Shown one piece after another: positions 52,710 to 63,086 of a DNA stretch of 64,000 bases. The stretch is from Lachnoclostridium sp. UBA1308 (GTDB lineage Bacteria; Bacillota; Clostridia; Lachnospirales; Lachnospiraceae), in assembly GCA_002307215.1 (NCBI GenBank), contig DBTU01000003.1:1-64000 (forward strand), given 5' to 3'. Position 1 is the first letter of the stretch; the number at the start of each line of letters is the position of its first letter. The notes under the pieces were generated by a model. The model was given only the letters and a program-made list of their open reading frames with translations. It was not told the DNA's origin and did not search any database. Both the position numbers and the translations under genes were made by a program.

Positions 52710-53597
52710 GTGAGTAAGCAAAGTGATCATATGGAGCAAACAAAATATCGAAAAAGTTATTTTCGTAAAAGGGTAATGAGTAAAATATTAAAAGATTCAA
52801 CTATACTTTTTCTTTTAGTCGCATTAAGCATTTTATTTATGTTTCCGTTTATATGGATGCTTATGACTTCACTGAAAAGTAACAAGGAAATGATTCTTCC
52901 AATCTTTTTTCCAACAGAAATTCACTTGGAGAATTATATTAAGGCGATGACGGTAATGCCCTTTGGCAGATACACATTTAACACCTTGATTCTGACGGGT
53001 CTTAATATGATTGGGACGGTAATAACATCCTCCTTGGTAGCGTATGCTTTTGCCAGATTACGTTGGAAAGGAAGGGATATCTGGTTTGTTGTTATGCTGG
53101 CTACCATGATGTTGCCTGGGCAGGTTACTCAAATACCATTATTTATCCTTTATAAAAATTTTCATTGGCTTAATACTTATTTGCCACTGGTTGTAGGCTC
53201 GTATTTCGGAGGTGGTGCTTTTAATATCTTTCTATTAAGGCAATTTTTTAAAACTCTCCCGAATGAATTGCCTGAAGCCGCAAGAATTGATGGTTGTTCT
53301 GAGTTGAAGATTTTCTCCGGCATTATGATGCCACTATGTAAACCGGCACTTGCAACAATCGCAATATTTACGTTTATGGGAACCTGGAATGATTTCTTTG
53401 GACCCTTGATTTATCTGACAGATCCCAAATTATATACGATAGCTCTTGGGCTACGTGCGTTTAAGGGGTACTCAGGAGTACAGTGGAATCTCTTGATGGC
53501 GGCATCCATCGTTACATCGATACCAACTCTGTTGTTGTTTTTTAGCTTTCAGAATTATTTTGTTAAGGGAATTACCCTTACGGGAATTAAGGGATGA
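52710..53597 (+). CDS. Sugar ABC transporter permease, MalG type
   Basis: 295 residues with six membrane helices. The EAA loop that docks the ATPase is LPEAARIDGCSELKIFSGIMMP. Start is GTG at 52710 with AGGGGG seven bases upstream; an in-frame ATG at 52692 has none. First gene of the locus, before the binding protein; the MalF-type partner comes after it. No ATPase gene is in the locus, so a shared MsmK/MsmX-type ATPase encoded elsewhere is expected. Confidence 0.93.
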   Translation: MSKQSDHMEQTKYRKSYFRKRVMSKILKDSTILFLLVALSILFMFPFIWMLMTSLKSNKEMILPIFFPTEIHLENYIKAMTVMPFGRYTFNTLILTGLNMIGTVITSSLVAYAFARLRWKGRDIWFVVMLATMMLPGQVTQIPLFILYKNFHWLNTYLPLVVGSYFGGGAFNIFLLRQFFKTLPNELPEAARIDGCSELKIFSGIMMPLCKPALATIAIFTFMGTWNDFFGPLIYLTDPKLYTIALGLRAFKGYSGVQWNLLMAASIVTSIPTLLLFFSFQNYFVKGITLTGIKG

Positions 53598-53678
53598 GTT
53601 TATTGAGTTGTATTTATTCAGTCACTGACTGATAAATAGATAATTACAAACATAAAAGAGGAAAGAGGAGGAACAAAA

Positions 53679-55043
53679 ATGTTAAAAAAATTAAGTAGAA
53701 GAATTTTGTCAATCTTGCTTGTTGTTTTACTTGTCGGATCATTAGCGGCTTGCAATAAGAGCACCGACACGAAAGAGGATGAAACAACGGACAAGGGTGA
53801 TGTAACAGTGGCAGCAACAAACGATAAGCCGAAGGAAAAAGTGACAATTACATATTGGCATATATTCCCTGAAGGTGATGCGTTTAAAGCAGTAAATGAT
53901 AAGCTGATAAAGGACTTTAATGAATCTCAGGATGAAGTTTTTGTTGATGATTTAGGTATCAGCTTTTTTGATTTCTTGTCCAAAATGGATACTGCTATAC
54001 CGGCAGGAACAGGTCCGGATGTCGCTTTCTACAGTGCAGAGGACAGTAATTTCAGAGCTGCTGCCGGTGTCCTTGCTAATTTGAAACCATATATTGATGC
54101 AGATGGCTTCGATATGAGTCAATTCTATGAGGGAGCTGTCAAGCAGGTTACTTATGAAGATGGTATCTATGCTATGCCCTATACTTGGTCTTCTCGTATG
54201 CTTGTTTATAATAAGCAGATGTTTCGTGATGCCGGTCTAGATCCTGACAGCCCGCCAAAAACCTTGGAAGAATTAGCAGACTATTCTGAAAAGCTGACGA
54301 AAGTTGATGCTGACGGTAAAATAGAGGTTATGGGATTTCATCCTTCTTTAGGTAATGCAGCCTTTGCAGATTATCTTGAGGGACGCGGGGGTTCATTCTT
54401 TGATGAGAATCAAAATCCTATTATTAATAGTCAAACTGTCATTGACACACTTCAGTGGTATGTTGATATGACCAATAAGTATGGTGTCAAAGAAGCGCAA
54501 TCACTCAAATCCACTTCTGCAACGACCGGATTAGATCCATTTCTGGCAGGATATGTTGCAATGGAGGTTAATGTAAATGACTTCTATAAGAAATTATCAG
54601 AGTCCGATATCGATTACGGTATCTGTGCCATCCCTATTCCTGCAGAAGGCGGTGTTCATGCAGCTGACGGTGGTGGTTTTGATTTAGAGGTATTTGATCA
54701 TGGAGATCAGGCAAAGATAGAAGCTGCCTGGAAATTTATTTCCTATATGACAAGTGTTGAGAGTCAGCAATATTGGGCAGTTCAGAATAAATGGCCGGTT
54801 GCGAATCAGACAGCAATGGAAACCAGTGAAGAAATTAAGGCGGATCCAAACTGGCAGACCATTGTTGCGGAATTACCTTATGCAGTACCAAATCAATATA
54901 TTACAAAAGTGAAAAATTGGTGGAACGCTATTTCACCTGAAATCGAAGCAGCTCAGAGCGGCATAAAAACACCAAAAGAGGCACTTGATGCTGCACAGGC
55001 AGCGGTTGAAGCTCAAATTGAGAGCTACGATGCAACAAATTAA
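53679..55043 (+). CDS. Sugar ABC transporter substrate-binding lipoprotein
   Basis: 454 residues. Lipoprotein signal peptide with lipobox SLAAC (Cys about 24), then a Thr/Asp/Lys-rich spacer. The extracellular solute-binding family 1 fold follows (VTITYWHIFPEGDAFK, PDVAFYSAED, YAMPYTWSSRMLVYNKQMF). Binds the imported oligosaccharide outside the membrane. GAGGAGG precedes the ATG. A stable hairpin follows the gene. Confidence 0.94.
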   Translation: MLKKLSRRILSILLVVLLVGSLAACNKSTDTKEDETTDKGDVTVAATNDKPKEKVTITYWHIFPEGDAFKAVNDKLIKDFNESQDEVFVDDLGISFFDFLSKMDTAIPAGTGPDVAFYSAEDSNFRAAAGVLANLKPYIDADGFDMSQFYEGAVKQVTYEDGIYAMPYTWSSRMLVYNKQMFRDAGLDPDSPPKTLEELADYSEKLTKVDADGKIEVMGFHPSLGNAAFADYLEGRGGSFFDENQNPIINSQTVIDTLQWYVDMTNKYGVKEAQSLKSTSATTGLDPFLAGYVAMEVNVNDFYKKLSESDIDYGICAIPIPAEGGVHAADGGGFDLEVFDHGDQAKIEAAWKFISYMTSVESQQYWAVQNKWPVANQTAMETSEEIKADPNWQTIVAELPYAVPNQYITKVKNWWNAISPEIEAAQSGIKTPKEALDAAQAAVEAQIESYDATN

Positions 55044-55054
55044 TTAGTGATTTA

Positions 55055-55086
55055 ACCAGCGGAGCATCTTTTCCCAGGCTCCGCTG
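55055..55086 (+). other. Intra-operon hairpin after the binding-protein gene
   Basis: CCAGCGGAGC (55055-55064) and GCTCCGCTGG (55077-55086) form a perfect 10-bp stem without a T-run. Such hairpins often protect the upstream binding-protein mRNA and lower expression of the downstream permease. Confidence 0.7.
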
Positions 55087-55191
55087 GCTAAATACTTGCT
55101 ATTAAAGCGAATTATAAAAAAATAATTTACTTTAATTTTACTGCTACTAGGCAGCAGCATATAGGTTTAGCATGAAAGGACGGCCTCAGAT

Positions 55192-56139
55192 ATGAATACA
55201 AGACAAAAGAATAGTAAGCCGGTAGCCTCTGGGCAAAAAAAGCGCTCTGGATTACGCATGAAGACAAAAGAAGGGATTTTAGGATATTTATTTGCTTCCC
55301 CCTGGATTTTGGGCTTTTTCATTTTCACTCTTTATCCTGTGTGCTCTTCTCTTTACTACAGCTTTACCAGCTACAATACGTTGAAGCCCCCCAAGTGGAT
55401 CGGACTTTATAATTACATCTATATGTTTAAAAAGGATCCGCTTTTTTTGAAATCTCTGTGGAATACAATTTATTATGCTGTTTTAAGTGTACCACTCGGA
55501 ATATCAGCAGGTGTCTTAGTTGCGATACTTCTTAATCAGAAGGTGAAGGGTATGCGTCTGTTCCGAACACTCTTTTATCTTCCGACGGTTGTATCTTCAG
55601 TGGCGACAGCACTATTATGGTTGTGGCTAATGGAACCGAATTTCGGACTTTTTAATACAATGCTGGGGAAAATAGGAGTGCAAGGTCCCGGATGGCTGAC
55701 AGATCCCTCTTGGGCAAAGCCTTCTTTGATCTTTATGAGCCTTTGGACCGTAGGAGGAGGAATGTTGATTTATCTGGCAGCTCTTCAGGATGTTTCTCAA
55801 TCGTTATACGAATCTGCGTCTATCGATGGAGCCGGTTCGATGAAGAAGTTCTTTAAAATTACTTTGCCAATGATAACACCTACTTTGTTTTTTAATCTTA
55901 TAACCGGTGTGATCGGCGGCTTGCAGGTCTTTAATCAAGCATTAATAATGACAAACGGTGGTCCGGCTTATTCAACCTACTTTTATGCTTACCATTTATA
56001 TACGAAAGCCTTTAGTGAATATTCCATGGGGTATGCTTCAGCCATGGCATGGGTGTTATTGGTTATTACTCTAATTTTATCAATGGTTATTTTCAAGACC
56101 AGCAAGCGCTGGGTATATTACGAAGGAGATCAGAAATAG
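55192..56139 (+). CDS. Sugar ABC transporter permease, MalF type
   Basis: 315 residues with six membrane helices after a basic N-terminus (KKRSGLRMKTK). The EAA motif is LYESASIDGAGSMKKFFKITLP. Pairs with the permease at 52710 to form the membrane channel. GAAAGGA precedes the ATG. Begins after a 148-base gap containing the hairpin. Confidence 0.93.
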   Translation: MNTRQKNSKPVASGQKKRSGLRMKTKEGILGYLFASPWILGFFIFTLYPVCSSLYYSFTSYNTLKPPKWIGLYNYIYMFKKDPLFLKSLWNTIYYAVLSVPLGISAGVLVAILLNQKVKGMRLFRTLFYLPTVVSSVATALLWLWLMEPNFGLFNTMLGKIGVQGPGWLTDPSWAKPSLIFMSLWTVGGGMLIYLAALQDVSQSLYESASIDGAGSMKKFFKITLPMITPTLFFNLITGVIGGLQVFNQALIMTNGGPAYSTYFYAYHLYTKAFSEYSMGYASAMAWVLLVITLILSMVIFKTSKRWVYYEGDQK

Positions 56140-56203
56140 CTGGATTCATTACTCAACCGGTGCAATGTTAAGTAGTGATACATATTTCATTTGAAAGGTA
56201 TTG

Positions 56204-58681
56204 ATGCATATGAGTAAATTATACTTTGTAGACGGATATCATGGGGGCATACGTGGACATATGCCGGAGGGTTCCTGGCAGGATATTCTGCATACACTGG
56301 AAGTCTATTCTGATTGGAAAATCAGTCTTGAAATTGAACCTGAATCATGGGAATATTTAAGAATAAATGATTATAAAACATATCATAAATTGCAAACTAT
56401 GCTGGAAGATCCGGTCACGGCAAAACGACTTGAATTCATTTCCGGTAGCTACGCACAGCCATTTTGTTGGGCAGTGAATGGGGAAAGTAATATTCGTCAG
56501 TTGCTTAATGGCATGGAGGTAATCAAACGTCACTTTCCCGATATTGTAATTGATACCTATGCGGTGCAGGAACCCTGTTTTACTTCATCGCTACCGCAGA
56601 TTCTGAGTCAACTGGGATATGCGCGGTTAAGCCTTAAGAATCCAACTTCCTGGGGTGGATATATGGCTAAGCTACCGGGTGAAATCATTAACCTGTTCAG
56701 TCATGACGGCTCGTCCATTCCTACTGTTCCGCGGTATATATGTGAGGAGTTAATCAGCTGCAGTGCAACGGAAGCGTCCGGTTATGATCTTTCTTCCTTG
56801 GAGGGCTTTGCAGAGAAATGTAATCTTCATGGTATCAAGGCACCTGTCGGAATGTGCTTACAAGATCTTGGATGGGCTGCGAGACCCTTTGTGCAAGATA
56901 TAGATGTTGAATATGTTACTTGGCGGGAGTACTTTGAACGATTTGGTAGCAGGGTGGCAGGTGAGGCAGAACTGTCACAGGAAGATGTACTTGTAGCTCT
57001 TCCCTGGGGTAACCGTATTCTGCAGGAGATGCTTCGTAATGTCCGTAATGCGGAAAACCGTATATTGCAGGCGGAAAAGTTACTGGCAATAGCGGAAGCT
57101 CAAAATGTTAAATTGGATCAATGCCATATCATGCTCGAGAATGCATGGGAAAAGCTTATGCAGGCACAGCATCATGATGGATATATTTGCGCTACCTGCG
57201 GAGAGGGGACACGGTTGTGGGCTTTTCAATCGAATACGCTTGCAACTCAGTGCTGCTCGCTGATTAGTCATATTACGGATCTTGCCCTGGAAGCGGTATC
57301 AGGTGGACAAGCCAAAGAGATTACAACAGAGCAGGAGACATGGCTTCGGGTTTATAATACGGTCGGAAATCGGCGGATATCGCAAGCCGAGGTTACACTG
57401 GGGCTGGACTATGGGATCCATAATATGAAAATATATGATGAAAACAATAATATAATTCCGTCTCAGATGGAACCGATACGCTTCAATACAGATGGTTCAA
57501 TCGGTGCAGCTGTTCTTAGGTTTTATGCAACAGTTGAAGGAATAGGATACTCCACATATCGCGCGGTTCCCACCGACACCTTTGTAAGCGGAGTTGGGAT
57601 GGCTATAAGAACCGCAAATCATACCGTAGAAATATCAAATAATTATTATCATGTTGTTTTTGATTTAATGAAAGGCGGTTCTATCATACGTCTTTATGAC
57701 AAGGAAACAAAGCGTAATTATACAGAAGGAATAAAGGGTCTGGGGAGCTTGCGTGGATTCTCTGTAAGCGAAAATCGTTTTATTGACAATATGAATTCCT
57801 TTGCTGAATGCAAGATTAAGTCAAACGGTTCCATTTATACAGAACTTTGCTTTAGTGGAAAATTTCACGACATTGAATATCAGAATACGGTAATCTTCCG
57901 ACTTCATGATCGTCGTATTGATTTTGAAACAACTATCAATTTTACGAAAGATACGGATATAGGTTATCCCTATGAGCCGCAGGAAGAAGAACGATTTCAC
58001 GGAACAAAAAGATCCTCCTGCCGGGAGGATTATAAGATGGGAATACAGTTCCCTTTTAGTGAAAAACCAACGAAAATTATTAAGAGTGCTCCGTTTGATC
58101 TGTATGAAAGCAAGTTGACTGACACTCGTTTTGATTCCTGGGATACGATTAAACATAACATTGTGAACGGATTTATTGAATTCTATCAAGAAAGCTCCGA
58201 TACGGGAATGGCTATATTTTGTGATCATGTAAATGGATATTCCTTGGTAGATAAGCTCGTTACATTGACCATAGGTTTTGGATACCATGGAAACTTTTGG
58301 TGGGGATACCAGCCACTTCGAGGAAAATGTACAATAAAATATTCGTTACTGCCACATGCTTCCGACGTTGGGCAGGCGAATGTTTCCTACGAAGATGCTC
58401 TGGTTAGGGAACCGCTGTTGGTTCAGAGGTTGTCTTGCAAACCAAAGCAAAATAATTTCACCGCTTTTTGCTGCGAAAGCAAATCAGTGGAAACGGTTAC
58501 GATTATACGAAGTAATAATAAATCGCAAGTTCGTTTATTCCATAACAACTATAAAAGCGAGAAATTAACAATAAAAAGTAACATTCCGGGCTTTCAAGGA
58601 CTATCGGCTGACCTGTATGGAAGACCCGATGGTAGGGAGCCGAATGATATTCGTAAATTAGAAATCAAAACCTTGATATAA
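56204..58681 (+). CDS. GH38-related protein lacking the usual nucleophile motif
   Basis: 825 residues. Related to GH38 alpha-mannosidases through layout and the QHHDGYICAT segment (family form F/HHD-x-I-x-GT), plus a beta-rich C-terminal half. The nucleophile segment, LPDVFGYSAALPQI in the canonical neighbour at 59793, reads VQEPCFTSSLPQI here, so the Asp is replaced and Glu is adjacent. The N-terminal HTHIDVAW motif is also altered (FVDGYHGGIRGHMP). May have a different mechanism or be a binding protein. Start at 56204 with GAAAGG five bases upstream; ATG 56210 is possible. Confidence 0.75.
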   Translation: MHMSKLYFVDGYHGGIRGHMPEGSWQDILHTLEVYSDWKISLEIEPESWEYLRINDYKTYHKLQTMLEDPVTAKRLEFISGSYAQPFCWAVNGESNIRQLLNGMEVIKRHFPDIVIDTYAVQEPCFTSSLPQILSQLGYARLSLKNPTSWGGYMAKLPGEIINLFSHDGSSIPTVPRYICEELISCSATEASGYDLSSLEGFAEKCNLHGIKAPVGMCLQDLGWAARPFVQDIDVEYVTWREYFERFGSRVAGEAELSQEDVLVALPWGNRILQEMLRNVRNAENRILQAEKLLAIAEAQNVKLDQCHIMLENAWEKLMQAQHHDGYICATCGEGTRLWAFQSNTLATQCCSLISHITDLALEAVSGGQAKEITTEQETWLRVYNTVGNRRISQAEVTLGLDYGIHNMKIYDENNNIIPSQMEPIRFNTDGSIGAAVLRFYATVEGIGYSTYRAVPTDTFVSGVGMAIRTANHTVEISNNYYHVVFDLMKGGSIIRLYDKETKRNYTEGIKGLGSLRGFSVSENRFIDNMNSFAECKIKSNGSIYTELCFSGKFHDIEYQNTVIFRLHDRRIDFETTINFTKDTDIGYPYEPQEEERFHGTKRSSCREDYKMGIQFPFSEKPTKIIKSAPFDLYESKLTDTRFDSWDTIKHNIVNGFIEFYQESSDTGMAIFCDHVNGYSLVDKLVTLTIGFGYHGNFWWGYQPLRGKCTIKYSLLPHASDVGQANVSYEDALVREPLLVQRLSCKPKQNNFTAFCCESKSVETVTIIRSNNKSQVRLFHNNYKSEKLTIKSNIPGFQGLSADLYGRPDGREPNDIRKLEIKTLI

Positions 58682-58722
58682 TATAGGACAAATAAATCTA
58701 ATATTGGAAGGAATAATAAATT

Positions 58723-59739
58723 ATGGAATTCAGTTTCAAGAAAAATGCAAGGCTTATGGGGAGATTTGATTTGTCTGAGAAAGAGACCCCGAAATGTGGA
58801 TGGGTAAATAGTGCGTTATTTCTTACTTTCCGTGGTACAGCGATTAACATGATTGCTGAGGATTCGGAAGGCAACGATTATATTGAAATTGTATTAGACG
58901 GTATCGCCCGTAATTGGACTAATCTAAAAAGGGGTACGCATGAATACATCCTTGAACAGGGATTACCGGATGCTGTGCATACCCTAGAAATCCAAAAGCG
59001 TACAAGCATTTTTATCGGAAGCATTAAGTTTCATGGGTTTTCATTGCCAGCGGGAGGAGAATTCCTTGCTCCGCCGGCACATAAAAATCTCAGGCTTGAA
59101 TACTTTGGTGATTCAATAACCAACGGATCGGGGAATGGCCATCCTCATGAGGTGCCCGAGGCTACGGGCCTTGATGATGGTTATATGTCCTATGTTGGAA
59201 TCAGTGCCAGAATGCTGGATGCAGAGTATCATACCATGGCGATGTGCGGAATAGGTGTTTTACAAGATGCAAGGGGAAATATCAATGGATTACCGGTACA
59301 TTTTTCAGGAACACTAGGCAAAGATACTCAGCCCTGGGATTTTTCAAAGTATGTTGCTAATGGGGTCATAATTAATTTGGGCCAGAACGATTATTCAAAT
59401 CCGATTGATGACAATAAATATATGGAAGCCTATATTGGGTTTATAAAAGATATATTGGAACAATATCCGGAGGCATACGTGTTTTGCTGCGTAGGTACAA
59501 TGAATAACAAAAATATGAATAGTGTAAATAAGATTGTAGCTTATTTTAATCAAAATGGGTTTAAAAAAGTATTTATGGTAGATTTGGGATTGATCCATCC
59601 CGAGGTAGAGGGCTGGGGCGGAGCATTCCACCCAGGATTACAGACTCATTATCGAATGGGACTTGATTTGGCAAGATTTATCTCTGAAAAGACAGGTTGG
59701 GAGTTACTAAAGCGTCCAATAATAGCCACAGAATGTTAA
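58723..59739 (+). CDS. Two-domain SGNH esterase (CE2-like), second copy
   Basis: 338 residues, same architecture as the esterase at 50079: N-terminal beta-sandwich (about 1-115), then YFGDSITNGSG with nucleophile Ser131, NLGQNDY, and a C-terminal FHPGLQTH with the catalytic His. No signal peptide. The two are clearly divergent, so they probably differ in substrate or acetyl position. GGAAGGA precedes the ATG. Lies between the two GH38-type genes in the plus-strand operon. Confidence 0.86.
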   Translation: MEFSFKKNARLMGRFDLSEKETPKCGWVNSALFLTFRGTAINMIAEDSEGNDYIEIVLDGIARNWTNLKRGTHEYILEQGLPDAVHTLEIQKRTSIFIGSIKFHGFSLPAGGEFLAPPAHKNLRLEYFGDSITNGSGNGHPHEVPEATGLDDGYMSYVGISARMLDAEYHTMAMCGIGVLQDARGNINGLPVHFSGTLGKDTQPWDFSKYVANGVIINLGQNDYSNPIDDNKYMEAYIGFIKDILEQYPEAYVFCCVGTMNNKNMNSVNKIVAYFNQNGFKKVFMVDLGLIHPEVEGWGGAFHPGLQTHYRMGLDLARFISEKTGWELLKRPIIATEC

Positions 59740-59792
59740 TAGTTATGGTACGAAGCATTGTGATGACAAAGTGAAAGAAAAGGAGTGTTAAT

Positions 59793-62700
59793 ATGTTTTT
59801 CACAGAAGGACGCATTAAGAAAATACTAGAAGAATTGAAGCGAAAAACAATGGAACACAATATGCCGATTCATGGGATAAAGTGGAAAGAGTGCGAGTAT
59901 GGGGAGTATAACCTCCTGCATGAAAATGATAAGGAATGGGAGGATTTTTCTGTTAAACAGATCTGGGGCGGAAGAGATAAGCACAGCTGGTTTCGTTTTC
60001 GGATAACAATGCCTCGGGAATTTACAGGAAAACCTGTTATGTTAAAGATTATTACGGACAGAGAAGGTTGGGATGCCACAAATCCGCAGTTTATTGCTTG
60101 GATTGATGGTGATTTGCAACATGGGTTGGATGCAAATCACACCTTGCTTTCTCTGACAAAAGATTGTAAAGCAGGAGAGGTTTTTTGCGTTGATCTATAT
60201 GCCTATGGAGGAACGGAAGAAGGGGACAGCAGATTTAGTGCGGAATTATTCACACTGAATCGTCAGGTAGAAAAGCTCTATTATGATATATGGGTACCCT
60301 TGGAAGCGGCATGCCTACTTCAGAAGGAGGATAAACGGAGAATTGATACACTGACCTGTCTTGAAGGAGCGGTTAATTTACTGGATCTTCGGGAGGATGA
60401 CAGTGTACTGTTTTATCGTTCGGTAGAAGAAGCAATCTTGTATCTGGAAAAAGAATTCTATAAATCTGCGCTTGTTGGGGCAGGGAATACAACAGAGTTG
60501 TGTGTCGGTCATACACATATTGATGTTGCTTGGCTCTGGTCTTTACGACAGACCAGAGAAAAAGTGGTACGTTCTTTTTCAACAGTGATTTCATTGATGA
60601 AGGAATTTCCGGAATACATATTTATGTCAAGTCAGCCGCAGCTTTACCAATTTGTGAAGCAGGATCAACCGGAGTTGTATGAAGAAATTAAGAAGATGGT
60701 GACAGAAGGACGCTGGGAACCGGAAGGCTCTATGTGGGTGGAAGCTGATTGTAACCTGATTTCGGGTGAATCGCTGATACGTCAGATCATGTTTGGAAAA
60801 AAGTTTTTTAAAGATGAATTTGGGGTAGATAATAAGATTTTATGGCTCCCAGATGTATTTGGATATAGTGCTGCTCTTCCACAAATCATGAAAAAAAGCG
60901 GTGTTTCGTATTTCATGACGACCAAAATCAGTTGGAATGAATTTAATAAATTACCGTATGATACCTTTATGTGGCGTGGAATTGACGGAACGGAGATTTT
61001 GACTCAGTTTGTTACAACACAAGAGTATAATGAAAAAGAACCGCGAATTAATACAACCTATAACGGAATGATTGATCCTAGCCATGTACTTGGCTGCTGG
61101 CAAAGATATCAACAGAAGAATATCAGCAATGAAGTACTTAATTGCTTCGGTTATGGTGATGGAGGGGGAGGACCGACCCGTGAGATGCTTGAAAATGCAA
61201 GAAGATTAGACAAGGGACTACCCGGAATGCCAAAGGTACATATCGGAAAGGCAATCGATTTCTTTGAAAAGCTAGAAGAAAATACGCTTCATAATCCGAA
61301 GCTGCCCAATTGGGTAGGCGAGTTATATTTGGAATTCCATAGGGGTACCTATACATCAATGGCAAGAAATAAAAGATATAACCGTAAAGTGGAATTTATG
61401 AATCAGGATATGGAATGGCTGTCTGTTATGGCAGAGAGTTTGACCGGACTAAAGTATCCGGTGAAGGATATCAATGACTCATGGGAAGTAACGCTGTTGA
61501 ACCAATTTCATGATATTATTCCAGGCTCATCTATAAAAGAAGTTTATGAGACCTCCAAAGAACAATATGAGCAATTGTTGCAGTCGGGAAGTGAAATAAT
61601 TAACAGGTCTCTTCTGTCAATCACGGAGAAAATCAAGATCAATCAAAATTCTTTCGTTGTCTTTAATCAGCTTGGTTATCTACGGGATGATGTTGTAACA
61701 GCAGATATACCCGAAGGATGGGATAACGCTGAAATCTATGATGAGGACCAATTAATAAAGTCACAGATTTCACAGGATGGAAAACTTGTATTTTTTGTGG
61801 AGGGTTTACCTGCTAAGGGCTATAAGCAATTTATGATAAAAAAGGCTTCCAAACAGCAGACTACTTGTGACGTCATTTATCAAAATGGATGCGAAATGGA
61901 AAATAAATTTTTTGATATTAAGATAGACCAGGATGGTAATATTACTACGTTCTATGATAAATATAACAAAAGACAAGTGCTGAAGCCGAATTCTCGTGGA
62001 AATGTATTGCAGGTATTTGAAGATAAGCCAATGGATTTCGATGCATGGAATCTGGATATTTATTATCAAGAAAAATCCTGGGAGATGAATGAGGTAACAG
62101 AAATCAGATTGATTGAAAAAGGACCGGTCAGAACGATAATCCAGATAAAGAAGACATATCTGAAATCTACGATAATACAGATGGTTACTATGTATTCACA
62201 AATTAACAGAATCGACTTTCATACCAAAATTGATTGGAAAGAAAAACAGGCTTTTGTGAAAGCGGCTTTTCCGGTTGAAATAAATTCAGATAAAGCAACT
62301 TATGATATCCAATTCGGTAATGTAGAACGGCCGACACATTGGAATACCAGTTGGGATCTTGCAAAATTTGAAGTTTGTGCGCATAAATGGGCCGACTTAT
62401 CAGAGGGTGGATATGGCGTAGCTCTGCTTAATGATTGTAAGTATGGCTATGACATCAAGGATTCAGTAATGAGGCTTTCCTTATTAAAATCAGCAATATT
62501 TCCCAATCCTGATGCTGATAAAGAATTACATGAATTTACCTATTCGATTTATCCGCACGCCGGCAACTTTAAGGAGGCAAAGGTAGATCAAATGGCATAC
62601 CGAGTTAACTGTCCGGTATATTGTTTGCTTCAAAAGCCACACGAGGGCCTGCTGCCGGAAAAACTTTCATTTATATCGGTGGATCAAAGTAATATATTTC

Positions 62701-62927
62701 TTGATACAATCAAAAAATCAGAAAGCGGGAAGGAATATATCATACGTATGTATGAAAACCATAACCAACTCACGAAGGCCTGCTGCACCTCCTATCATAA
62801 TTTTAGAAGTATCACGGAATGTGATCTTCTCGAAAACAATATTTCTGAGGTTGAATATCAAGACAATCAATTTGAGTTTATGATAAAGCCCTTTGAAATT
62901 AAAACCTTTAAAATTGTCATTGAGTAA
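59793..62927 (+). CDS. GH38 alpha-mannosidase
   Basis: 1044 residues, normal for bacterial GH38. N-terminal beta domain (1-230). The catalytic domain has zinc-binding GHTHIDVAWLW (about 238-248), nucleophile Asp in WLPDVFGYSAALPQI (about 353), and the later zinc ligand motif NQFHDIIPGSS. The C-terminal beta-sandwich domains follow. No signal peptide, so a cytoplasmic enzyme releasing mannose from imported alpha-mannosides. AAAGGAG precedes the ATG. Confidence 0.94.
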   Translation: MFFTEGRIKKILEELKRKTMEHNMPIHGIKWKECEYGEYNLLHENDKEWEDFSVKQIWGGRDKHSWFRFRITMPREFTGKPVMLKIITDREGWDATNPQFIAWIDGDLQHGLDANHTLLSLTKDCKAGEVFCVDLYAYGGTEEGDSRFSAELFTLNRQVEKLYYDIWVPLEAACLLQKEDKRRIDTLTCLEGAVNLLDLREDDSVLFYRSVEEAILYLEKEFYKSALVGAGNTTELCVGHTHIDVAWLWSLRQTREKVVRSFSTVISLMKEFPEYIFMSSQPQLYQFVKQDQPELYEEIKKMVTEGRWEPEGSMWVEADCNLISGESLIRQIMFGKKFFKDEFGVDNKILWLPDVFGYSAALPQIMKKSGVSYFMTTKISWNEFNKLPYDTFMWRGIDGTEILTQFVTTQEYNEKEPRINTTYNGMIDPSHVLGCWQRYQQKNISNEVLNCFGYGDGGGGPTREMLENARRLDKGLPGMPKVHIGKAIDFFEKLEENTLHNPKLPNWVGELYLEFHRGTYTSMARNKRYNRKVEFMNQDMEWLSVMAESLTGLKYPVKDINDSWEVTLLNQFHDIIPGSSIKEVYETSKEQYEQLLQSGSEIINRSLLSITEKIKINQNSFVVFNQLGYLRDDVVTADIPEGWDNAEIYDEDQLIKSQISQDGKLVFFVEGLPAKGYKQFMIKKASKQQTTCDVIYQNGCEMENKFFDIKIDQDGNITTFYDKYNKRQVLKPNSRGNVLQVFEDKPMDFDAWNLDIYYQEKSWEMNEVTEIRLIEKGPVRTIIQIKKTYLKSTIIQMVTMYSQINRIDFHTKIDWKEKQAFVKAAFPVEINSDKATYDIQFGNVERPTHWNTSWDLAKFEVCAHKWADLSEGGYGVALLNDCKYGYDIKDSVMRLSLLKSAIFPNPDADKELHEFTYSIYPHAGNFKEAKVDQMAYRVNCPVYCLLQKPHEGLLPEKLSFISVDQSNIFLDTIKKSESGKEYIIRMYENHNQLTKACCTSYHNFRSITECDLLENNISEVEYQDNQFEFMIKPFEIKTFKIVIE

Positions 62928-63086
62928 GTGCTGTGTGTTAAAGGAGTTAAGTCCAGGAAGCTATAAGAAAAAGGGAGTACAACCCCTTGTCCGAGTAGAT
63001 GAGGTCAAGGAAGTCATGAATATTATTGATGCAATTTTTCAATCAGCTGAACAAAATTGTATCGTATACTTCTGAGGAGGGGAGCA

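Noticed and set aside
62893..63075. 60-codon frame between the GH38 gene and the DUF1861 gene
   Set aside because: It begins inside the mannosidase gene and has no start signal. The part after 62928 resembles no family I know; it could be a vestige, but this cannot be supported.
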